DNA of 8,079 nt from an uncultured Candidatus Saccharibacteria bacterium (GTDB taxonomy: Bacteria; Patescibacteriota; Saccharimonadia; Saccharimonadales; Saccharimonadaceae), in NCBI GenBank assembly GCA_938046495.1, contig CALIXG010000053.1:1-8079 (forward strand), given 5' to 3'. Under the pieces are notes generated by a model. It was not told the DNA's origin. It made no database searches and saw nothing but the letters and a program-made list of their open reading frames with translations. Position 1 is the stretch's first letter; every line of letters starts with the position of its first letter. The translations under genes and the position numbers were made by a program. Positions 1 through 6,747 of this stretch are shown in pieces.

Positions 1-1605
1 CAAATTCAGGAATTCTTAACTAAGAAAAATCCTTGTGGTGACATCAATATTTGGCGCGCCAATTATTATTCTGGCTATAAGTATCATATTGAAAATGGGA
101 AATTTGTCTGTTTATCTCAGGAAACTTTTGAGCATAATGGCATTAAACAAACCGCCGCTCAAGTAATTTATGAAGCTGCTCGTGATTATCGTATTAATCC
201 TCAGGTGCTCCTAGTTTTGATTGAAAAAGAACAAGGTTTGGTTTCCGATACTTGGCCAAACAGTATTCAGTATCGTAGCGCCACTGGCTTTGGTTGTCCA
301 GATACCGCGGAATGTGATTCGAAATACTACGGCTTTAGAAATCAAGTTAGAAATGCCGCCAAATTATTCCGTGACGTCCTAGATGGCGGCTACACGAATT
401 ATCCAGTTGGCCAAAATTTCATTTACTATAATCCAAACTTTGCTTGTGGTGGGTCTCAGGTTTATATTGAAAACCTCGCCACCTCTGCGCTTTATCGTTA
501 CACTCCATATCAGCCAAATGCGGCCGCTGTGGCAAATTACCCAGGTACTTCCTACTGTGGTGCTTATGGTAATCGTAATTTTTACGCCCTCTTTATTCGT
601 TGGTTTGGTGATCCGACTAGTAATGTTATTAAGAAAGTTGAATTGTCCCCGATTGCTAAACCAGGGAATAATTCTAGCCATGACGGTTCGATTGAGAATG
701 GCGATTATGAAATCAAGACTTCAGTCGATCAATCTAAATATCTTGATGTGAGAGGGGCTAATAAAAATGAGGATGCTTTAGTCCAGCTTTATCGTAAATG
801 GCGTGAAAATAATCCGGCTCAAAAATGGGATATTGAAAGCATCGGAGATGAAATTTATCAGATTAAAAGTAAGCTTTCCGGTCTAAATTTATCTTACGAT
901 ATTAATGAGATTAGTGATTCACCTCAGTTGAAACTAAAATCTGAAAACCTAGACGACTGTTCGCAACGTTGGAGTATTCAACGAAACGGAAATGGTGAAT
1001 TTAATATCATTACCTCCTGTGATATTAATCATGCAGTTGACGTTAAGGGCGCAAATAATGCTGATGAAACACCAGTACAAATTTATAAAAAATCTAATAA
1101 TAAGGCCCAGACCTGGTCATTAGAGAAAGTAGATGCTAAGGAGACATCTCAGCTCATCCAAAACGGTATCTATAATCTCAATACCGCATTAAGTAACACT
1201 CAATATCTGGATGTTGCAAGGGGTAATGTTGCAGATTATGCCAAGGTTCAACTCTTCCACAAATGGCGTGAAAATAACCCTGCTCAACAATGGGAGTTCA
1301 AGCACCTAGGTAATAATGAATATCAAATCGTCAGTAAACTCTCTAATAAGGCTATCAGCGTCAACGAATCGAGAGTATTAAATGGGGAACAATTATTCCT
1401 CCTTCCATCCAACCTAAATTCCTGCTCTCAAAAATGGAAAGCTGTTCAACATGAAAATGGTCTCATCTTTAAGAGTGTTTGTAATCCAGCTCTCGTGATG
1501 GACGTGAATGCTTCTCTTGCTATAGATGATAATAGAGTTCAACTTTGGGGTAGGTGGGGAGATAACAATAAAGCTCAGGTTTGGACTATAAACAGAATAT
1601 ATTAA
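1..1605 (+). CDS. Secreted lysozyme-like protein with two C-terminal ricin-type beta-trefoil domains (5' partial)
   Basis: The frame is open from base 1, so the true start, and probably a signal peptide, lies upstream; internal GTG codons such as the one at 205 are not convincing starts. The 534 visible residues divide into three parts. Residues 1-205 match a lysozyme/lytic-transglycosylase-like domain known in Actinobacteria and Saccharibacteria. It contains NPQVLLVLIEKEQGLV, where E77 is the likely counterpart of the transglycosylase catalytic Glu, then TGFGCPDTAECDS, YYGFRNQV, YTPYQPNAA and AYGNRNFYALF. Six cysteines (12, 37, 99, 105, 149, 186) fit an exported disulfide-bonded fold. A short linker follows. 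Two ricin-type trefoils occupy about 233-378 and 388-534. Their QxW motifs (AQKW, SQRW, AQTW, AQQW, SQKW, AQVW) are spaced 48-49 residues apart within each trefoil, and each trefoil has one Cys pair. Likely role (inference): binding glycans and cutting or remodelling peptidoglycan outside the cell, its own or that of a host bacterium. Enzymatic activity is not proven by sequence; a purely adhesive role is possible. Confidence 0.85.
   Translation, partial: QIQEFLTKKNPCGDINIWRANYYSGYKYHIENGKFVCLSQETFEHNGIKQTAAQVIYEAARDYRINPQVLLVLIEKEQGLVSDTWPNSIQYRSATGFGCPDTAECDSKYYGFRNQVRNAAKLFRDVLDGGYTNYPVGQNFIYYNPNFACGGSQVYIENLATSALYRYTPYQPNAAAVANYPGTSYCGAYGNRNFYALFIRWFGDPTSNVIKKVELSPIAKPGNNSSHDGSIENGDYEIKTSVDQSKYLDVRGANKNEDALVQLYRKWRENNPAQKWDIESIGDEIYQIKSKLSGLNLSYDINEISDSPQLKLKSENLDDCSQRWSIQRNGNGEFNIITSCDINHAVDVKGANNADETPVQIYKKSNNKAQTWSLEKVDAKETSQLIQNGIYNLNTALSNTQYLDVARGNVADYAKVQLFHKWRENNPAQQWEFKHLGNNEYQIVSKLSNKAISVNESRVLNGEQLFLLPSNLNSCSQKWKAVQHENGLIFKSVCNPALVMDVNASLAIDDNRVQLWGRWGDNNKAQVWTINRIY
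796..830 (+). repeat. Copy A of a 35-bp internal direct repeat in the trefoil region
   Basis: This 35-bp stretch is 32/35 identical by eye to 1261-1295, exactly 465 bp (155 codons) downstream. It encodes the KWRENNPAQ segment around the first QxW motif of trefoil 1. It reflects duplication of a whole trefoil domain, not a mobile or regulatory repeat. Confidence 0.8.
1261..1295 (+). repeat. Copy B of the 35-bp internal direct repeat in the trefoil region
   Basis: Partner of 796-830, differing at three bases. It encodes the KWRENNPAQ segment around the first QxW motif of trefoil 2. The 155-codon offset equals the spacing between equivalent QxW tryptophans of the two trefoils. Confidence 0.8.
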
Positions 1606-1631
1606 TACCGTCCATACTCTTTATGTTAGCG

Positions 1632-1640
1632 TGATATAAT
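1632..1640 (+). promoter_or_regulatory. Extended -10 promoter (TGATATAAT) for the prs operon
   Basis: TG-A-TATAAT at 1632-1640 is a perfect match to the bacterial extended -10 consensus (TGnTATAAT). No TTGACA-like hexamer lies 15-19 bp upstream, which fits extended -10 promoters that do not need a -35 box. It sits in the 41-bp gap after the trefoil gene. Only six bases separate TATAAT from the ATG at 1647, so transcription is predicted to start at or within a base or two of the start codon. Confidence 0.7.
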
Positions 1641-1646
1641 TGAAGT

Positions 1647-2582
1647 ATGAAGAAGGTAATACAGAATTGTCTAAAAAACTGTGTGCTCATTTCCGGCACA
1701 GACGAAAACTTATCCCAGAAAATTGCAGACCACCTCGGCCTTAAACTCGCAAAACGTACTTCCGATACCTTTAGTGATGGGGAAGTCCATGTACAAATTC
1801 TTGATGATATTAGGGGTAAAGACATCTTTATTGTTCAGTCCACTAATCCACCACTTGATCAGCATCTTTTCCCAGTACTTTTATTAGCTGATGCTGCCAG
1901 ACGTGGTTTTGCTAAGAGTATTAATTTGGTTATTCCATATTTTGGATATGCTCGTCAGGATCGCATGGCGGAGCCAAATACCCCTATCAGTTCAAAAGTA
2001 ATTGCCGATATTTTACATTCCGTCTCAATTAATCATATTATTACTATTGATCTACACTCTGCTCAAACCCAAGGTTTCTTCGATATGACTATTGAAAATA
2101 TCACCTTAGAAAAGCAGTTTGCAGATTATATTAATGGCCATTTTAAGGTTAATACTTTCGCTATTGCCTCACCAGATGCCGGTGGGGTAAAGCGTGCGCG
2201 TAAGATTGCAGATTTAGTTCATTGCAATGACGTCATCATTATTGATAAAAATCGTTATGTAAAAAATAAAAGCAAGGTAATGAATATTATTGGCGATCCA
2301 AAAGATAAAAATATTATTATCGTAGACGATATGATCGATACAGCTGGTACCATTTGTCATGCTGCTACCGCCTTAAAAGAGCACGGTGCTAAGCATGTCA
2401 GTGTGATGGCTACTCACCCAGTTCTCAGTGGGCATGCCTATGAGAATCTATCTAGTGAAGATATTGACCGCGTAATAGTAACTAACACCCTTGGTATTAA
2501 ACCGGAATTTTCTAAGGCGGATATCATTGATGTCTCTGAAATCCTTGCAGAAAATATTTATCAAATTTTTAGTCACAAATAG
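1647..2582 (+). CDS. prs: Ribose-phosphate pyrophosphokinase (PRPP synthase)
   Basis: This enzyme makes PRPP from ribose-5-phosphate and ATP in the cytoplasm. PRPP feeds nucleotide synthesis and, here, probably the next gene. All the core motifs are present: SDGEVHVQI (43-51), RGKDIFIVQSTNPP (56-69), PYFGYARQDR (97-106), DLHSAQTQGFFD (135-146), the catalytic loop DKNR (200-203) keeping the Lys and second Arg of the usual DKRR, and the PRPP loop IIVDDMIDTAGT (224-235). At 311 residues it is near the family's roughly 315. About 8 extra residues at the N-terminus are offset by a missing C-terminal segment: the protein stops shortly after LAENIYQI, whereas class I enzymes continue to a Ser-x-Leu-Phe-like tail. 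The usual Arg before xPI in the KxRxPI stretch is Asn111. Both changes touch the known allosteric region. The ATG at 1647 has no spaced Shine-Dalgarno and is probably used leaderlessly; GTG at 1683 is an alternative start that would match family N-termini better. It is followed 8 bp later by the UbiA gene. Confidence 0.96.
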   Translation: MKKVIQNCLKNCVLISGTDENLSQKIADHLGLKLAKRTSDTFSDGEVHVQILDDIRGKDIFIVQSTNPPLDQHLFPVLLLADAARRGFAKSINLVIPYFGYARQDRMAEPNTPISSKVIADILHSVSINHIITIDLHSAQTQGFFDMTIENITLEKQFADYINGHFKVNTFAIASPDAGGVKRARKIADLVHCNDVIIIDKNRYVKNKSKVMNIIGDPKDKNIIIVDDMIDTAGTICHAATALKEHGAKHVSVMATHPVLSGHAYENLSSEDIDRVIVTNTLGIKPEFSKADIIDVSEILAENIYQIFSHK

Positions 2583-2590
2583 GGAATTAT

Positions 2591-3445
2591 ATGGAAAAAA
2601 TTAAAAATATCATTAAACTTCTTCGCCCTAAACATTCAGTCAAAAATCTCTTAATCTTTCTCCCATTAATTTTTGGTCTAAAAGAGCTTACATTAAAAGA
2701 TTTTCGAACTAGTATTTTAGGATTTATAGTTTTTTGCTTAGTAGCTTCATCTATTTATATTATTAATGATTATAAAGATATCGAAAAGGATCGACTACAT
2801 CCGGTTAAGAAAAAACGTCCACTCGCTAGTGGTGCAGTTACGAAAAAAGAGGCTTGGATTACATTTTCTGTACTACTTCTCGTAGCAATTGCTATCTCCT
2901 TTACTTTTCCTATAGCCTCAATTGGCCTAATTGCTGGATATTTTATCTTAAATTTAGGCTATTCCTTAGGTCTTAAAAATATTCCAATTCTTGACGTCGT
3001 CATTCTTACTTCAGGATTTATGATTCGTCTATTTCTAGGAAGTAGTTTATCGGGTATTGCCGTTTCACCATTACTATATCTTGTAGTGATGTCTGGTGCA
3101 TTTTATCTTGGTATTTCTAAACGTTACAATGAAATTATTAAAACCGGAAATCGGACACGTTCCGTACTAAAGAAATATAATGTGGAATATTTAAAATCCA
3201 TCATGAATATGTTCTTGGTTTTAATCATTGTTTTTTACACTGAATGGTGTGGCAATGCTTATCCTGAGCATCGTGATTTATTTTTAGCTAGTGTACCAAT
3301 GTTAATTATTCTCATTATTTCTTATATTTATGTCGCTGAAAAAGATAAATACGGCGATCCAGCCGATGTAATCATGAAAAATAAACCCTTGATGCTTATC
3401 GGTTTGTTATTTATTATGTATTTAATGGTGATTATTAGGTTGTAA
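2591..3445 (+). CDS. Decaprenyl-phosphate phosphoribosyltransferase (UbiA family, DPPR synthase-like)
   Basis: This is an integral membrane prenyl-phosphate transferase of the UbiA superfamily. The best match from memory is the 5-phosphoribosyl-1-pyrophosphate:decaprenyl-phosphate phosphoribosyltransferase group (mycobacterial Rv3806c type), which transfers phosphoribose from PRPP to polyprenyl phosphate with release of pyrophosphate. The N-terminal LLRPKHSVKNLLIF (10-23) is typical of that group. The first Asp motif is N59-D60-xx-D63-xxx-D67, followed by basic KKKRPLASG (73-81). A second conserved region lies around D135 in LKNIPILD, and SKRYNEI (176-182) with a TRSVLKKY stretch follows. GDPADVIMKNKPL (255-267) closes the conserved part. 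I count eight or nine hydrophobic helices, as in UbiA proteins, and 284 residues is normal length. AGGGA at 2581-2585 is a Shine-Dalgarno five bases before the ATG and overlaps the upstream stop. The PRPP synthase directly upstream supplies its presumed substrate, which strengthens the call. Exact polyprenol length is unknown; another UbiA activity is less likely. Confidence 0.88.
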   Translation: MEKIKNIIKLLRPKHSVKNLLIFLPLIFGLKELTLKDFRTSILGFIVFCLVASSIYIINDYKDIEKDRLHPVKKKRPLASGAVTKKEAWITFSVLLLVAIAISFTFPIASIGLIAGYFILNLGYSLGLKNIPILDVVILTSGFMIRLFLGSSLSGIAVSPLLYLVVMSGAFYLGISKRYNEIIKTGNRTRSVLKKYNVEYLKSIMNMFLVLIIVFYTEWCGNAYPEHRDLFLASVPMLIILIISYIYVAEKDKYGDPADVIMKNKPLMLIGLLFIMYLMVIIRL

Positions 3446-3446
3446 T

Positions 3447-3995
3447 ATGAATGTATATGATTTTGATAAAACAATTTATGATGGTGATGCTTCCTTAGAT
3501 TTTTGGAAATTTTCCGTCAAAAGAAAGCCGTCATTAGTACTTTACTTACCTTATCAAGTTTTTTCTGCGGTCTTATTTAAAACTAAGATTATTAGTCGAA
3601 AAAAGTTCAAGGAAAACTTTTTCAGTTTTCTCATCTCGGTTAAAGATTTACATCTCTCCGAATTCTGGGATCAACACCAGAATAAAATTAAAGATTGGTA
3701 TTTAGGGCAAAAACAATCTGACGATTTAATTATCTCTGCTTCGCCAGAATTTATTCTAAAAGAGATGACGGACCGTCTAAATATTAAACTAATGGGCACC
3801 AGAATGGATCCTCAAACCGGTAAAATTGATGGTGAAAATTGTCGAGCTAAAGAAAAAGTTAAACGTTTCTATCAACTTTATCCTGATATAGAAATCAACA
3901 AATTTTATTCTGATAGTAAAAGTGATACCCCTCTAAAGCAAATATCTAAACAAGCTTATCTTGTAAAAGGTAACGAACTTCAAGAATGGAAGTAA
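3447..3995 (+). CDS. HAD-superfamily phosphatase (SerB-like, subfamily IB), putative polyprenyl-phosphoryl-phosphoribose phosphatase
   Basis: A small, complete HAD hydrolase of 182 residues. Motif I is YDFDKTIYDGD with nucleophile D5 and acid/base D7. Motif II is IISASPE (95-101) with S97. Motif III is the Lys in RAKEKVKRF (133-141). Motif IV is SDSKSD (155-160) with metal-binding D156 and D160. The stretch GTRMD..GKIDGENC (117-132) resembles SerB-type subfamily IB members. A hydrophobic segment at about 29-45 in the cap region could contact membrane or a lipid substrate. It begins one base after the UbiA stop, with only a weak AGGT (3437-3440) ahead of it, implying translational coupling. 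Family membership is firm. The substrate is inferred from context: in mycobacteria a PAP2-type phosphatase gene lies next to the DPPR synthase gene and is the presumed 5'-phosphate remover, and this HAD protein may do that job here. A general phosphoserine or nucleotide phosphatase cannot be excluded. Confidence 0.85.
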   Translation: MNVYDFDKTIYDGDASLDFWKFSVKRKPSLVLYLPYQVFSAVLFKTKIISRKKFKENFFSFLISVKDLHLSEFWDQHQNKIKDWYLGQKQSDDLIISASPEFILKEMTDRLNIKLMGTRMDPQTGKIDGENCRAKEKVKRFYQLYPDIEINKFYSDSKSDTPLKQISKQAYLVKGNELQEWK

Positions 3996-3997
3996 AT

Positions 3998-4028
3998 AAA
4001 AATACCACCTATTTAGGGTGGTATTTTT
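3998..4028. terminator. Bidirectional intrinsic terminator between convergent operons
   Basis: A near-perfect hairpin pairs 3998-4009 (AAAAATACCACC) with 4017-4028 (GGTGGTATTTTT) around a seven-base loop. The GC-rich top of the stem and the flanking runs of T on the + strand (4024-4029) and A (3998-4002, T-rich when read on the - strand) suit rho-independent termination in both directions. It starts three bases after the HAD stop and ends seven bases before the stop of the convergent membrane protein gene. Confidence 0.9.
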
Positions 4029-4034
4029 TATTTA

Positions 4035-6713
4035 TTACATTTCAGCTAATAATAGGAAAATCTCTGCAGCATGCCAAATGTGTGTAAGAATTGGACCGCC
4101 AGGAACACTATAATGCTCAGATACAAATTTTTGATCATCAGCTATCTCCTGACTTAATCCAGCTTCATAAGAAAGTGGATAATATTCGTCAAGAATATGA
4201 ACCTTTCCATAATGACCATTTTTATAGTGTGTCGATCCCCATTCTAAATATGAGAATAAAACAGAGTCAATCGGTGTTATATTATATCTTGGAGTTTCTT
4301 TGTCCCACCATGTAAGACTTGCGTAGTGGTCAAGTACTGTAGGTGTTTTTAGGTATTTACTTAAATCTATATTATTCTTTTTTGCTCCAAATAATAGTAA
4401 GCTGGTAGGATAAAAACTCATTTCCTCTCCATCTACTAAGCCAGAGAATAAACCGTCATGTGATTTAGTTTTTACTTCGTTGATAATCTTTTCTTTTAAG
4501 TCAGATCTGTTATTTTTTACTACACCTAAAATATATAATAATTCACCAGGATTATCCGCCTCTTTTATCGAACAATTATGATCATTATTAACTAGAGAAC
4601 GTTGACAGTCATAAATATTAGAAATAGTTTTAACCCACGGCTCTAACAAATGTGTGTTATTTGTATATTCTAACACCATCGTCGCAATCATCGTATCACG
4701 ATACCAAACATTATTACTGTTTTTATAGCTAATGATATTAGGTTTTAAAATGATACCGTCGAAATTGAATAAAATTTCTTGGTTTAAAACTCGCAATGTA
4801 TTTGCATATTTTTTATCTTTGAATGTTGGTAAATTAAATTTTTGTTTCCCAGATGTTATTAATTCAATCTTATCATTTTGTTTAATAAATACACCATCTT
4901 CGTTTTCAAAAATTTTGATAATGTTTTTATTCTCATCCGACAATAGTACTGTATATTCATTTGGAATAATTAATTCGTGTTTGTATGGAAATTCTTTGAT
5001 AACCTCTTTTGTTTTAAGATCGATTAACTTGCCCTCTTTATATAAAATTTTACGTCTATCTACCATACCAAAATAGTAAAAGTTTGAATATTTTTTGTCA
5101 GTTTTTTCAAATTTACCAACATAGTAATTTTCACGATTTAGTGGAATATTAAGTTCGTAATAATATGATGCTAGGCTAGATATCAAATTAATATTCTCAT
5201 TTGAATTCATAAAATATTTATAGTCTGATTTTGCAGAAATCAACATTTCTTCATTCTTAATTGGTCGACTAGTGAGGGTTTTATTAATAGATTTAATTCC
5301 AGTAATTGAAATGACTGTAAGTAATATTACGATGATTAATGCGTAAATTTTATTTTTTATATACAAGAAAAGTAATATAGATACAGATATGAATATAGTG
5401 ATAAATAGTCTTTTAGGCATTGTGTTATTAAAACCAAACAACATAAAAGCGGAATATAAGTATCTAATTACACCAATTATTTGTAATAGCAGAAAGATAA
5501 TCAAACAAACAGTAAAAAACTTCTTCTTTTTATTAATAAAATTCAATAATGAAAAGTTTGAATTATTTACTATATAGAAAATCATGAAGTATGGTAAATA
5601 AATATAATTTAATGTATACAAGAAACTCTCTTTTGGACCATAGAAAAGATGTAGAACAAAATTAAAGCCGTACGCACATAAAATACTTAGATAAAATTTA
5701 TGCTTTAAGATATTTGATTTTTCATGTAGGATAAAGTGAATATTTAACCATGCAAACATTGCAAATAATAAACATGCAAATAAATCAATAAATATATTAG
5801 AATAGAATGTAAAATCTGTAAGTCTATAATTACCAAATAGACTAAACTGAAAAACAGTACTTGCCTTGATTTGCATCAAAATATTAGTTAACGAAAGATT
5901 TTTATCAATATATAAAAATTCTTCTGAATTCTTATTTAATAGAAAACCTTCTATCGATGCTGTAAAGAAGTTATTAGCTGAAGGCCATATTATATTTTGT
6001 AGACAAGCAAGTAATACGGCTACTGAACTAGATAAGAATATAATCGATAAAAAGGTTGCAATTTTATTGTTTACTTTTTTATTAAATAAGATAACAAAAA
6101 TTAATAGAATTATAAATTGAAAATAATTAGTAATTGTTATGCTAATAGCTAAAACACCGACAATGATAAGGGTTAATATATTAAGGTAATTTAATTTTTT
6201 GTCTACGAGGTTTTGACCAATTAACCACATTATTAGAAGAGTAAATTCGGCAAAAATATATGTTTCAAAAATTGAAGAAAATACTATTTGCGAGAAAGAA
6301 AGAATAAAAATCGCTAAAATTGGATTTAGGTTAATATTTTTCTTATTTATTTTCTTTAAATTGAAATAAAAGAGAATTACACAAAGTGCACCGATAAAAG
6401 ATTGAAAAATAATTGTAGCATTTGGTGAACTGAATATTATTTTTAACATCCAAACAAAAGGTTGAGTAAAAATCACGAATAATGGATGAACTCTTGTTCT
6501 GTAATGATTACCGAGATGATTTGTTAGGTCATCAAAAGCCCTCAATGAGTCGGCATTAAAGAATGCATCATTTACCATACCGTTTGTAAATACATTAATA
6601 AAAAACAAAAGAAATACATTGAGAGTAAATGCTATTAAGAATAATTTAATTATTTTTAATATTTCGCTCTTATTAGTTCTTATTTTATTATGTATTATGC
6701 TTATAATATTCAT
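4035..6713 (-). CDS. Multi-pass membrane GT-C-like glycosyltransferase with C-terminal alpha/alpha-toroid-like domain
   Basis: An 892-residue two-part protein. Residues 1-475 contain about 12-13 hydrophobic helices (for example 20-43, 100-119, 129-168, 175-211, 218-241, 303-327, 337-357, 366-383, 398-418, 434-472). An acidic first outer loop at about 55-77 holds DSLRAFDDL and the RTRVHPLF motif, like the Asp-bearing loop of GT-C enzymes that use polyprenyl-phosphate sugars. FYGPKESFLYT (357-367) is a second motif I associate with such proteins. Residues 480-660 look beta-rich and 665-892 alpha-helical: VWYRDTMIATMVLE (669-682), EADNPGELLYILG (718-730), LTWWDKETPRYN (800-811), SYEAGLSQEIADD (848-860) and HIWHAAEIFLLLAEM at the end. 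Conserved-looking acidic and aromatic residues recall alpha/alpha-toroid glycosidases, but I cannot name a family or a proven catalytic pair. Likely role (inference): transfer or trimming of sugars outside the membrane during surface glycan assembly. The start is fixed by a strong Shine-Dalgarno at 6721-6728. It is second in an operon with the GT4 gene, 34 bp apart. Confidence 0.8.
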   Translation of the reverse strand: MNIISIIHNKIRTNKSEILKIIKLFLIAFTLNVFLLFFINVFTNGMVNDAFFNADSLRAFDDLTNHLGNHYRTRVHPLFVIFTQPFVWMLKIIFSSPNATIIFQSFIGALCVILFYFNLKKINKKNINLNPILAIFILSFSQIVFSSIFETYIFAEFTLLIMWLIGQNLVDKKLNYLNILTLIIVGVLAISITITNYFQFIILLIFVILFNKKVNNKIATFLSIIFLSSSVAVLLACLQNIIWPSANNFFTASIEGFLLNKNSEEFLYIDKNLSLTNILMQIKASTVFQFSLFGNYRLTDFTFYSNIFIDLFACLLFAMFAWLNIHFILHEKSNILKHKFYLSILCAYGFNFVLHLFYGPKESFLYTLNYIYLPYFMIFYIVNNSNFSLLNFINKKKKFFTVCLIIFLLLQIIGVIRYLYSAFMLFGFNNTMPKRLFITIFISVSILLFLYIKNKIYALIIVILLTVISITGIKSINKTLTSRPIKNEEMLISAKSDYKYFMNSNENINLISSLASYYYELNIPLNRENYYVGKFEKTDKKYSNFYYFGMVDRRKILYKEGKLIDLKTKEVIKEFPYKHELIIPNEYTVLLSDENKNIIKIFENEDGVFIKQNDKIELITSGKQKFNLPTFKDKKYANTLRVLNQEILFNFDGIILKPNIISYKNSNNVWYRDTMIATMVLEYTNNTHLLEPWVKTISNIYDCQRSLVNNDHNCSIKEADNPGELLYILGVVKNNRSDLKEKIINEVKTKSHDGLFSGLVDGEEMSFYPTSLLLFGAKKNNIDLSKYLKTPTVLDHYASLTWWDKETPRYNITPIDSVLFSYLEWGSTHYKNGHYGKVHILDEYYPLSYEAGLSQEIADDQKFVSEHYSVPGGPILTHIWHAAEIFLLLAEM

Positions 6714-6720
6714 TTTTTAC

Positions 6721-6728
6721 TTCCTTTC
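6721..6728 (-). promoter_or_regulatory. Strong Shine-Dalgarno fixing the start of the GT-C-like gene
   Basis: Read on the - strand, GAAAGGAA lies seven bases before the ATG at 6713-6711. It is the strongest ribosome-binding site in the window and contrasts with the lack of one before prs. Confidence 0.8.
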
Positions 6729-6747
6729 TTATAGTAACTCTTAAAAT

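Noticed and set aside
205..207. GTG as the start of the lysozyme-like gene
   Set aside because: The frame is open back to base 1 and the upstream residues match the conserved family N-terminal part, so the gene starts outside the window.
379..751. Overlapping open frames on both strands inside the lysozyme-like domain
   Set aside because: They lie within a strongly conserved coding region and look like shadow frames with low-complexity translations.
1586..1825. Antisense 79-codon open frame over the prs start
   Set aside because: It overlaps conserved prs sequence on the opposite strand and has no recognisable product.
4732..5076. + strand open frame opposite the GT-C-like gene
   Set aside because: It is an antisense shadow of the long - strand gene, with no family resemblance; the same applies to the short + strand frames at 4091-4315, 5389-5577 and 5866-6120.
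6728..6733. TATAAG on the - strand as a -10 promoter for the GT-C-like gene
   Set aside because: It abuts the Shine-Dalgarno, so a transcript from it would start inside or after the ribosome-binding site; co-transcription with the GT4 gene is more sensible.
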